Positions 40,139-48,710 of a stretch of DNA of 64,000 nt are shown one piece after another (position 1 is the stretch's first letter; each line of letters begins with the position of its first letter). The position numbers and the translations under genes are program-made. Source of the DNA: Chloroflexota bacterium. GTDB taxonomy: Bacteria; Chloroflexota; UBA11872. The DNA lies in the NCBI GenBank assembly GCA_022821645.1, contig JAJEDE010000019.1, positions 41,862 to 105,861 on the forward strand, given 5' to 3'. The notes beneath the pieces were generated by a model. The model did no database searches and was not told the origin of the DNA. It worked only from the letters and a program-made list of their open reading frames with translations.

Positions 40139-41596
40139 ATGAAGACTCCCCAACTGTCCCGGCGCCGCGCGCTTGCCCTGGCAGGGATGGCCGGTGTGCT
40201 CGCCGCCTGCGGACCGGAGTCGGAGGAACAATCGCAAGCGGAAGCCGCTGAGGACGACCTCGCCACCCGCATGTTCACGTCCCTGCAATCAACGACCAGC
40301 CTCGACGAGCTCGAAGCTGCCATCGAAGAGGCCGGCGCCAGCGGCGACCAGCGCTTCGTCTCGGTCCTGATCGAAGTCCTGCGCGCCCAGGAAATCGGCA
40401 TCTTCCCCGGCGAGGGAGCCTCGGCCATTCGCGCCCTCAGTCTGCTCACCGGCCTCCCCGAACAACCCTGGCCCGACTGGGTCACCTGGTACGCCACCAC
40501 CGACCTCGAACCCCCGCCCGGATTCCGCACCTGGAAAGGCCGCATCTACAGCCGCATCGACGAAGAGTTCCCGTCCTTCTTCCGCGAGGATGCGCCCTCC
40601 ACGATTCGCGTTGAGGAAGTCGTCTGGGGCGGCGTCGCCTTGGATGGCATCCCGGCCCTCGTCAACGCCCGAATGCTCCCGGCGGCCGAAGCCGACTACA
40701 TCACCCCCACCGAGCTCGTCTTCGGCGTCGAGATCAACGGCGACGCCCGCGCCTACCCGCTCCGCATCCTCGACTGGCACGAAATGGCCAACGACGTCGT
40801 CGGCGGCGTCCCCGTGGCCCTGGCCTACTGCACCCTCTGCGGTGCCGGCGTGCTTTTCGACACCCGCGTCGGCGACGCCACGTATGAGTTCGGCTCGTCC
40901 GGCTTCCTCATGCGCAGCAACAAGCTCATGTACGACCGCACCACCTACACGCTCTGGAATCAACTCACCGGCGAGCCCGTGCTGGGCAAATTGGCCGACG
41001 GCGCCATCGAACTCAAGCGACTTCCGGTCGTGGTGACCCGCTGGCAGGCCTGGCTCGAGCGCCATCCCGACACCCAGGTCCTCAGCCTCGAAACCGGCCA
41101 CCTGCGCGACTACACCCCCGGCAACCCCTACGGCAGCTACTTCGCCAGCCCCGAGACCATGTTCCCCGCCGGCGATCCCGCCCAGCGCCTGCCGGACAAG
41201 GCGCGCATCTACGCGCTCCACATCGATGGTCAGCCCCACGCCCTCGCCACCGCCGACGTGGTCCGGGAGCGAGTCGTCAACGACAGCGTCGGCGACACGC
41301 CTGTTGTCGTCATCGCCGGCGGTCCCGACCTCAAGGGCGTTGGCATCGACCGGCGAGTCGGTCCGGTCGTCTGGGACGCCGGCGCGGAAATCCGCGCCTA
41401 CGAGCGCACAGACCACACCTTCCAGCCCACCGATGGCACCGAGCAGGTGCTCGATGCGCAGGGACGCCCCTGGCGCATCACCGAGGACGCCCTCGTTGGC
41501 CCCGACGACCAGATGCTCATGCGCCTCGGCGGCCATCTCGCCTACTGGTTCGGCTGGGTCAGCTACTTCCCGCGCACCACGCTCTACGGCGATTAA
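40139..41596 (+). CDS. DUF3179 domain-containing lipoprotein
   Basis: 485 aa; LSRRRALALAGMAGVLAACGPE; VFGVEINGDARAYPLRILDWHEMANDVVGGVPVALAYCTLCGAGVLFD. Confidence 0.85.
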   Translation: MKTPQLSRRRALALAGMAGVLAACGPESEEQSQAEAAEDDLATRMFTSLQSTTSLDELEAAIEEAGASGDQRFVSVLIEVLRAQEIGIFPGEGASAIRALSLLTGLPEQPWPDWVTWYATTDLEPPPGFRTWKGRIYSRIDEEFPSFFREDAPSTIRVEEVVWGGVALDGIPALVNARMLPAAEADYITPTELVFGVEINGDARAYPLRILDWHEMANDVVGGVPVALAYCTLCGAGVLFDTRVGDATYEFGSSGFLMRSNKLMYDRTTYTLWNQLTGEPVLGKLADGAIELKRLPVVVTRWQAWLERHPDTQVLSLETGHLRDYTPGNPYGSYFASPETMFPAGDPAQRLPDKARIYALHIDGQPHALATADVVRERVVNDSVGDTPVVVIAGGPDLKGVGIDRRVGPVVWDAGAEIRAYERTDHTFQPTDGTEQVLDAQGRPWRITEDALVGPDDQMLMRLGGHLAYWFGWVSYFPRTTLYGD

Positions 41597-41649
41597 CCTA
41601 GAGACGGCTCCGGCTAGAATCCGCCCGCCCAGGGCCCGGGACTCTGTAC

Positions 41650-42864
41650 GTGGCAGCCCAAATCCAGACCGCACGGGGCGTCAATGTTCGTCGGGTCACG
41701 TCGGGCCCCGCCAGCCACTTCTTCGGCTACTACGACATGCCCTCCTGGGACGCCTCGGGCCGCTACCTCTTGACGCAACGCGTGAACCTCGACGTCAAGA
41801 TCCCCTCTTCTGACGATGCGGCCACCATCGGCACAGTCGACCTTGAGGACGGCTGCCGCTTCCAACCCGTGGCGGCCACCCGCACCTGGTCCTGGCAACA
41901 AGGCGCCATGCTCCACTGGCTCCCCAAACACGGCCCGACCACCGTCATCTACAACGACAGCGATAACGATCGCTATGTGGCCCGCGTCGCCGACATCGAG
42001 TCCGGAACATCCCGCGTCCTCGACCGTCCCATCGCCGCCGTCAGCCACGACCAGCGCCGCGCCCTCAGCCTCAACTTCGCCCGCCTGCGCGTCCGCCCCG
42101 AGGTCGGCTATCCGGGCCTCCCCGATCCCTGGGAAGGCGTGGACCATCCCGATCAGGACGGCATCTACCTGGTCGACCTGCACACCGGCGCCGCCGAGCT
42201 AACGGCGTCCCTCGACCACATCGCCTCCGTACGCCCACACCCCTCCATGCACGGCGCCATCAACTGGGTCAACCACCTCATCTTCAGCCCCGACGATGCC
42301 CACGCGATGTTCGTCCACCGCTGGTGGCCGCCCGGCGCCCCCCGCTTCCGCACCCGCTTCATGCTGCTGCGGATCAACGACGGCTCGGTCCGCGAAATCT
42401 GGCCCACTCGCGCATCGCACATGTGCTGGCGCTCGCCCACCGAAATCTTGTTCTCGGCCATACCGGCGGACGTACCCGACAACCCGGAATCCGGGTCGGC
42501 GCCGATGGGCTTCTGGCTGCTGGACTTGACCACCGGCGCCGCCCGCGCCGTCGGACGCAACGTCCTCCCGCCCGACGGCCATTGCAGCTACCGTCCCGGC
42601 GGCCGCTTCGTCCTCATGGACACCCAACCGGATTCCAGTCGCTTGTGCCGCCTGCTGGTCTATGACGAAGTCACGCAACGCGCCCTGGAACTCGGTCGCC
42701 TCCACTCCCCGCCGCGCTACGCTGGCCCGGTCCGCTGCGACCTGCATCCGCGCTGGAGCCGTGACGGCCGGCAGGTCTGCATCGACTCCGTCCACGAAGG
42801 TAGCCGCCAGATGTACGTGATCGACGCCGCCGAGGCGCTGGACGCCTGGCTCGAGGAGGCCTGA
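41650..42864 (+). CDS. TolB/WD40-like beta-propeller protein
   Basis: 404 aa, GTG start; HFFGYYDMPSWDASGRYLL, MFVHRWWPPGAPRFRTRFMLL, DLHPRWSRDGRQVCIDSVHEGSRQMYVID. Confidence 0.65.
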   Translation: MAAQIQTARGVNVRRVTSGPASHFFGYYDMPSWDASGRYLLTQRVNLDVKIPSSDDAATIGTVDLEDGCRFQPVAATRTWSWQQGAMLHWLPKHGPTTVIYNDSDNDRYVARVADIESGTSRVLDRPIAAVSHDQRRALSLNFARLRVRPEVGYPGLPDPWEGVDHPDQDGIYLVDLHTGAAELTASLDHIASVRPHPSMHGAINWVNHLIFSPDDAHAMFVHRWWPPGAPRFRTRFMLLRINDGSVREIWPTRASHMCWRSPTEILFSAIPADVPDNPESGSAPMGFWLLDLTTGAARAVGRNVLPPDGHCSYRPGGRFVLMDTQPDSSRLCRLLVYDEVTQRALELGRLHSPPRYAGPVRCDLHPRWSRDGRQVCIDSVHEGSRQMYVIDAAEALDAWLEEA

Positions 42865-42867
42865 CCC

Positions 42868-44523
42868 ATGCCAGCACGACCCGGCCGCGACGTCTTGATG
42901 GAAGTCCTCGAAGCCGAGGGTGTCCAGTACATCTTCGGCAACCCCGGCACCACCGAGGGCGCCATCATGCACGCCCTCGAGGACCGGCCGAACCTCGAGT
43001 ACATCCTCGTCGCCCAGGAAGGCGTGGCCGTGGGCATGGCCGACGGCTACGCCCGCGAAAGCGGCCGGCCCGGCTTCGTGAACCTCCACATTGAAACCGG
43101 CCTCTCCAACGGCCTCAGCCTCATGTGCAACGCCTACGCCGGCGGTACCCCCATGGTCGTCACCGCTGCCAACAGCTCCATCGGCAAGGTCGCGGAAGGT
43201 CGCACCGACCTGGTCGACCTCGCCAGCCCCTTCAGCAAGTGGGGCGCCGAAGTCACCAGCGCCGAGCAGATTCCGGCCGTCATGCGCCGCGCGTTCCGCG
43301 AAGCCAAGACGCCCCCCACCGGTCCCACCTTCGTCTCCCTCGCCCAGAACGCCCTCGACGAAATGACGGACGCCCGCGTCGCCCCCTCCGGCGACCTCAG
43401 CACCGTCCTCACTCCCGACCCCCGGGAACTCCAGGCCGCGGCCCGCTTACTGGCGTCGGCCGAGCGCCCGGCCCTTCTCGTCGGCGATCGCGTCGCCCAG
43501 TACGGCGCGGTCGAGCAGATGGTCCGCGTGGCCGAACTGCTGGGCACGCCCGTCTACGGCGCCTCATACCCCACCATGATGTTCCCCACCTCGCATCCCC
43601 AGTGGATGCACCAGCTCCCGCCCTACGTCGGGCTATATCGAGAAGCCTTCGCCGACACCGACGTCCTCCTGGCCGTCGGCGCCCGCGTCTTCCACGACTT
43701 CTTCGCCCCCGCCACCGGCATCCTGGCTGACGACGCCCGCCTCGTTCACCTTGACATAAATCAAGACGCCATCGGACGGGTCGAACCGACTGACGTAGGC
43801 CTCTGGTCAGACCTCGGCATCGGCCTGGACGAGCTCTACGCTGCCGTCAGCGAACTCCAAACGCCCGCGCAGGCCGACGCAGCCCAACTCCGTGCCGAGA
43901 CCCTGGCCACCGGCTACCCCGGCCGCCGTGCCGCACCGCCAGACGCCGACGGCGCCCGCCCAATGCCCTCCACCGCCATGATGGCCGCCCTTTCTGATGG
44001 CCTGCCCGACGACGTCATCGTCGTCGACGACAGCATCTCCTGCCGCCCCGACCTGCACGCCGTCGTCACCTTCGACCAACGCCGCCGCGTCCAGGCCGAA
44101 CGCGCCGGCGGAGCCATCGGCTGGGGCATGGGCGGAGCCTTGGGCGTCGCCCTCGCCGCGCCCGACCAGCGCGTCGTCGCCGTTATCGGCGACGGCAGCG
44201 CCATGCTCACCGTCCAGGCCCTCTGGACCGCCGCGGCCTACCGGATTCCCGTTGTCTTCTGCATCTGCAACAACGCCGGCTACCGCGTCCTCAAGCTCAA
44301 CCTGCGCCGCTGGTTCGCCGACGTCCTCCACGAACCCGACCGCCCCAGCCAATACCTCGGCATGGACCTCAACCAACCCTTCGACCTCGCCGCCATCGCC
44401 CAATCCATGGGCGTCCCCTCCGAACGCATCGAAAACCCAACCCGCATCCCCCCCGCCCTAACCCAGGCCCTCCACCACCCCGGCCCCACCCTCCTCGACA
44501 TCATCATCGACGGCACCGTCTGA
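42868..44523 (+). CDS. Thiamine-pyrophosphate-dependent enzyme (benzoylformate decarboxylase / acetolactate synthase-like)
   Basis: 551 aa; YIFGNPGTTEGAIMHALED, QEGVAVGMADGYARESGRPGFVNLH, VIGDGSAMLTVQALWTAAAYRIPVVFCICNNAGYRVLK. Confidence 0.9.
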   Translation: MPARPGRDVLMEVLEAEGVQYIFGNPGTTEGAIMHALEDRPNLEYILVAQEGVAVGMADGYARESGRPGFVNLHIETGLSNGLSLMCNAYAGGTPMVVTAANSSIGKVAEGRTDLVDLASPFSKWGAEVTSAEQIPAVMRRAFREAKTPPTGPTFVSLAQNALDEMTDARVAPSGDLSTVLTPDPRELQAAARLLASAERPALLVGDRVAQYGAVEQMVRVAELLGTPVYGASYPTMMFPTSHPQWMHQLPPYVGLYREAFADTDVLLAVGARVFHDFFAPATGILADDARLVHLDINQDAIGRVEPTDVGLWSDLGIGLDELYAAVSELQTPAQADAAQLRAETLATGYPGRRAAPPDADGARPMPSTAMMAALSDGLPDDVIVVDDSISCRPDLHAVVTFDQRRRVQAERAGGAIGWGMGGALGVALAAPDQRVVAVIGDGSAMLTVQALWTAAAYRIPVVFCICNNAGYRVLKLNLRRWFADVLHEPDRPSQYLGMDLNQPFDLAAIAQSMGVPSERIENPTRIPPALTQALHHPGPTLLDIIIDGTV

Positions 44524-44650
44524 ACTCGAGGCCACGCCTGTCGCTTCACCTGTCCTGACGTGATGTATCGTCCACAATGGCCAGCATCTATAACCTGCCG
44601 CCTACGTTTGGTGCCTTCAGTAGGCGAGAGCACTCGCTGGCCTGAGCATG
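44341..44650 (+). repeat. Left arm copy L1: TPP-gene 3' end plus downstream intergenic (homologous to ~48401-48710)
   Basis: cgccccagccaatacctcggcatggacctcaaccaacccttcgacctcgccgccatcg... through cctgagcatg; matched almost base for base in L2. Confidence 0.92.
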
Positions 44651-44853
44651 CGACAGAACTTTGGCTTTTGCCCTGGCACAAGCAAACCGCCTGGCTGGTA
44701 AGCCTTTGGCCGTTACTCTTCCGCCCTCGCGCCGCTTGGCCGAGGCGAGACCCTGCGCTGGACCCGGCCTAGCGCCAGCGCTTCAAGATCCGCGAGTTCC
44801 TTCATGTCTGCTCGCGCAATGAGTCGTCAGCACGCCTGCGCCTGCGGTTCGCG

Positions 44854-47800
44854 ATGAAAGTCCTCCTTGCACTAGCCGCAACCCTGACGCTGGCCGCCGG
44901 ATACGTAGGGCCAGACGCCGCGACTTCGAATCGGCCTCTCCACCAGCGGAAGGTGGCGCTAGGCGCTGTCCAAGCCACGCCGCCTTCGGATTCGATGCGC
45001 GTCGCAAGGCAGTCCCACAGTTCGCTGCAAGCTTCCGCCTCCGAGTCGGCGACGGCATGCGCCAATGGCATTGCCGTACCGGAGCCCCAAGCCAATCAAG
45101 GCCTGGTCCAGGACTGTGCAGCCTTGCTGGCCGCCCGCGACGCGCTCGCCGGCGAAGCCGAACTGAACTGGAGCGTCGACCGCGACATTCACGACTGGCG
45201 AGGCATCGCCGTGTTGCTTGTCGATCCGGAACCTCGCGTAGTCGCGCTTGAGCTGCCGCTAAGCGGTTTGACGGGCTCGATACCGCCGGAAGTGGGCGGG
45301 CTATCCATGCTGCGGGAAGTGAACCTGCGCGGCAACAAGCTGACAGGCGCGATACCGCCGGAACTAGGCGCGCTCACAATGTTGCAAGCGCTGGACTTGG
45401 AAGCCAACCAGCTGAGCGGTGCTATTCCATCGGAGGTGGGTGACCTCGAGTATCTGGAAGAGTTGCTGCTCAGGGAGAACCAGTTGACTGGTGTCATTCC
45501 GCCGACCCTGGGTGCCCTGCCCTTCCTGAGAGAGATCGAGCTATCGCAGAACCAGCTGACTGGCGCGATTCCTGGCGAGTTGGGCTCGCTTACCAGCTTG
45601 CGAGTGCTGTCCCTCGGAGGAAACCAGTTGACTGGTGCCATCCCAACGGAGTTGGGAAATCTCGCCAGGCTGGAAGCCCTGGACTTGGCGCGGAACGAAT
45701 TGTCGGGCGAGATCCCACCGTGGGTGGGCAACCTGTCCGATCTTCGAGTCCTTACCCTCGGCGGCAACCAATTGACGGGTGGCATCCCCGCGAGTCTGAG
45801 CCGCCTCACGCGCCTACACGCTTTGGACCTCGCGCTGAACAGGTTGTCTGGCGAAATCCCACCGTGGGTGGGCACGCTGCTCGATCTTCGAGTCCTATCG
45901 CTGAGCGGCAACCAGTTGGCGGGTGAAGTACCGGCCGAGTTGGGTGCGCTCGCCGAACTGGAGTATTTGCTCTTGGCCGTCAACCGGCTGACGGGCTCGA
46001 TTCCCCAGTCGTTGGGCGGACTGACCGAATTGAAGCACCTGCATCTCGCGGAAAACCAATTGACGGGGAGCATTCCGACCGAACTCGTCGCGCTGACCAG
46101 GTTGCGGAGCCTGCATCTCTGGGATAACGAGTTGACCGGCCGTCTTCCATCGGAGCTAGGCGAGCTGACCGGTTTGGAAGAACTGAATGCTTCTGGCAAT
46201 CAGCTTTCGGGAACCATCCCGCCGTCGATAGCCGCGCTCAGCAGCTTGCGTCGACTGGATCTCGGAGACAACCGGCTGGCGGGAGCGATCCCGGCAACGT
46301 TGGGCGCGCTCACGAGTCTCGAGCGACTGAGCGTGGCTCGGAACGAACTGTCGGGTGTTGTCCCGTCCACGCTGGGAAGTCTGACGTCCCTCACGCACCT
46401 GGACCTGTCGCTAAACCAACTGCGGGGATCAATTCCGCGGGAGCTAAGCGCGCTCACGCACCTACGTTCACTGTCCATCGCCGAAAACCGTTTGACGGGA
46501 GGGCTTCCACCGGAGTTGGGCGCACTCACAGAACTGGAATCACTGGACCTAAGAGCAAACCAGCTGACCGGCCAAATCCCACCAGAGCTGAGTTCGCTCA
46601 CCGCTCTAGAGTGGATGCTGCTCGGCGACAACCAGTTGACGGGACTAATCCCGCCTGAATTGGGCGCTCTTACGAGGCTAGTAGTACTGGACCTGAGTGC
46701 GAACCAGCTGACCGGCCAGATCCCGGCGGAGTTAGGCGAACTCCAGGGCTTGCAACTTCTACTCCTGCTGCAGAACCGGCTGCAGGGCGGAATCCCGCTG
46801 GAGTTGGCCGCACTCGCGAGCCTGGAAGGACTGGACCTGAGCGTGAACCAGCTAATCGGCGAGGTCCCGACGGAGTTGGGCGAGCTTGCCGGGCTGAATT
46901 TCTTGAACCTCGGGCATAACGAACTCACGGGCGACGTCCCCGCCGTGCTGGGCAACCTGACCGCTCTCACGCATCTGGACCTCTCGGCAAACCAGCTCAC
47001 GGGAGGCGTTCCTCCGGAGTTGGGTCGGCTCTCGAACCTGGCGTGGTTATTCCTCTACCAAAACGAGTTGGCTGGTGAGCTGCCGCGGGATCTGCGGGGC
47101 CTGACGAGCCTGCAGGCGCTGGACGTGGAAGGTAATCAGTTGACTGGCGAGATCCCGGCAGAGTTGGGCGAGCTAGCCGGGTTAACGCGTCTGTACCTGG
47201 CGGAGAACGAATTGACCGGCGAGATCCCGGCGGAATTGGGCGCGCTCGTCAACCTCGAAGCGCTGGATCTCAGGGGCAACCGGTTGAGCGGCAAGATTCC
47301 GGCGGCCCTGAGTGAACTGACCCGCTTGACTTTCCTGGACCTCTCGGAGAACGAACTGACGGGTGAGACTCCGGCAGAGTTGCGCGAGCTAGCCGGGTTA
47401 ACGCGTCTGTACCTGGCGGAGAACGAATTGACCGGCGAGATCCCGGCGGAATTGGGCGCGCTTGTCAATCTCGAAGCGCTGGATCTCAGGGGCAACCGGC
47501 TGAGCGGCGAGGTTCCGGCGCGCCTGGGCGAGTTGACGGCCTTGATCTACCTGGACCTTTCGGCGAATGAACTGACGGGTGAGATTCCAGCGGCCTTGGG
47601 CGAGTTAGCTGGGTTGACGCATCTGTACCTGGCGGAGAACGAATTGACGGGTGCGATCCCGGCGGAGTTGAGCGCGCTCGCCAACCTGGGAGCGCTCAAC
47701 CTAAGCCACAACCGATTGGACGGCGAGATCCCGGCGTGGCTGGGCGAGTTGGTGAAATTGCATTGGATGGCTCTTGCGGACAATCGGTTCACGGGCGGAC

Positions 47801-48174
47801 TTCCGGCAGCCTTGGGCGGGCTGAACGAGTTGACGTATCTGGACCTCAATAACAACCAGCTGACGGGCCGGATCCCGCCGCAGTTGCGATCGCTCGGCAA
47901 CCTGGAAACGCTGAATCTCAGCCGCAACGAGTTGAGCGGCGGAATCCCGGCGGCGATGGGCGAACTCGCCAGCCTTGAATGGCTATCCTTCGAAGCCAAC
48001 CAGCTGTCGGGCCGAATCCCCGTCGAGTTGGGACGACTCACCAACCTCAAGTGGCTCTCCCTCGCGAACAACCAACTCACGGGACCTGTTCCTCAGGAGT
48101 TGGAGCAGCTCCCCAATCTGGAGACGCTCGACCTCAGCGGAAACGACCTGACGGAGCCCGTGCCGAGCCGCTAA
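44854..48174 (+). CDS. Secreted leucine-rich-repeat protein (roughly 40 x 24-aa LRRs)
   Basis: 1106 aa; signal-like MKVLLALAATLTLAAGYVG; LRR N-cap-like CAALLAARDALAGEAELNWSVDRDIHDWRGIAV; continuous LxGxIPxELGxLxxLxxLxLxxNxL repeats. Confidence 0.92.
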   Translation: MKVLLALAATLTLAAGYVGPDAATSNRPLHQRKVALGAVQATPPSDSMRVARQSHSSLQASASESATACANGIAVPEPQANQGLVQDCAALLAARDALAGEAELNWSVDRDIHDWRGIAVLLVDPEPRVVALELPLSGLTGSIPPEVGGLSMLREVNLRGNKLTGAIPPELGALTMLQALDLEANQLSGAIPSEVGDLEYLEELLLRENQLTGVIPPTLGALPFLREIELSQNQLTGAIPGELGSLTSLRVLSLGGNQLTGAIPTELGNLARLEALDLARNELSGEIPPWVGNLSDLRVLTLGGNQLTGGIPASLSRLTRLHALDLALNRLSGEIPPWVGTLLDLRVLSLSGNQLAGEVPAELGALAELEYLLLAVNRLTGSIPQSLGGLTELKHLHLAENQLTGSIPTELVALTRLRSLHLWDNELTGRLPSELGELTGLEELNASGNQLSGTIPPSIAALSSLRRLDLGDNRLAGAIPATLGALTSLERLSVARNELSGVVPSTLGSLTSLTHLDLSLNQLRGSIPRELSALTHLRSLSIAENRLTGGLPPELGALTELESLDLRANQLTGQIPPELSSLTALEWMLLGDNQLTGLIPPELGALTRLVVLDLSANQLTGQIPAELGELQGLQLLLLLQNRLQGGIPLELAALASLEGLDLSVNQLIGEVPTELGELAGLNFLNLGHNELTGDVPAVLGNLTALTHLDLSANQLTGGVPPELGRLSNLAWLFLYQNELAGELPRDLRGLTSLQALDVEGNQLTGEIPAELGELAGLTRLYLAENELTGEIPAELGALVNLEALDLRGNRLSGKIPAALSELTRLTFLDLSENELTGETPAELRELAGLTRLYLAENELTGEIPAELGALVNLEALDLRGNRLSGEVPARLGELTALIYLDLSANELTGEIPAALGELAGLTHLYLAENELTGAIPAELSALANLGALNLSHNRLDGEIPAWLGELVKLHWMALADNRFTGGLPAALGGLNELTYLDLNNNQLTGRIPPQLRSLGNLETLNLSRNELSGGIPAAMGELASLEWLSFEANQLSGRIPVELGRLTNLKWLSLANNQLTGPVPQELEQLPNLETLDLSGNDLTEPVPSR
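47169..47506 (+). repeat. Internal 216-bp-offset near-identical duplication in LRR gene
   Basis: agctagccgggttaacgcgtctgtacctggcggagaacgaattgaccggcgagatcccggcggaattgggcgcgct... occurs at 47171 and 47387 (216 nt = 3 LRRs). Confidence 0.9.
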
Positions 48175-48232
48175 GCCGTCCGTCCGCCAGCGGCGAGCCT
48201 CGCCAGCGTCGCTCCGCCCGTCGGTGGAGCTG

Positions 48233-48408
48233 TCAGGGAGTCAGCACAACCTTCCCAATCGGCCGCCGCGCCTCAATCGCCGCATGCGCCGCCGCCGCTT
48301 CCCCAAACGGATACGGCCCTCCCACCAGCCTCCCCGCCTCTCCCAGGTCAATGAACTCACGCATGATCTCCGACGCATGCGCCTCCCCGTTACTCCTACC
48401 GCCCCAGT
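48233..48408 (-). repeat. Right arm copy R1: truncated 3' end of quinone-oxidoreductase gene (homologous to ~52661-52836)
   Basis: tcagggagtcagcacaaccttcccaatcggccgccgcgcctcaatcgcc... matches 3' end of 52660..53688. Confidence 0.9.
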
Positions 48409-48710
48409 CAATACCTCGACATGGACCTCAACCAACCCTTCGACCTCGCCGCCATCGTCCAATCCATCGGCGTCCCCTCCGAACGCATCGAAACCCCAAC
48501 CCGCATCCCCCCGCCCAAACCCAAGCCCTCCACCACCCCGGCCCCACCCTCCCAGACATCATCATCGACGGCACCGTCTGACGACGAGGCCATGCCTGTC
48601 GCTTCACCTGTCCTGACGTGAAGTATCGTTCACTATGGTCAGCATCTATAGCCCGCCGCTTACACTCGGCGCCTCAAGTCAGCGAGAGCACCTGTAGGGC
48701 TGAGCATGGG
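48401..48710 (+). repeat. Left arm copy L2: truncated TPP-gene 3' end plus intergenic
   Basis: cgccccagtcaatacctcgacatggacctcaaccaaccc...gacggcaccgtctga...gggctgagcatg. Confidence 0.92.
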
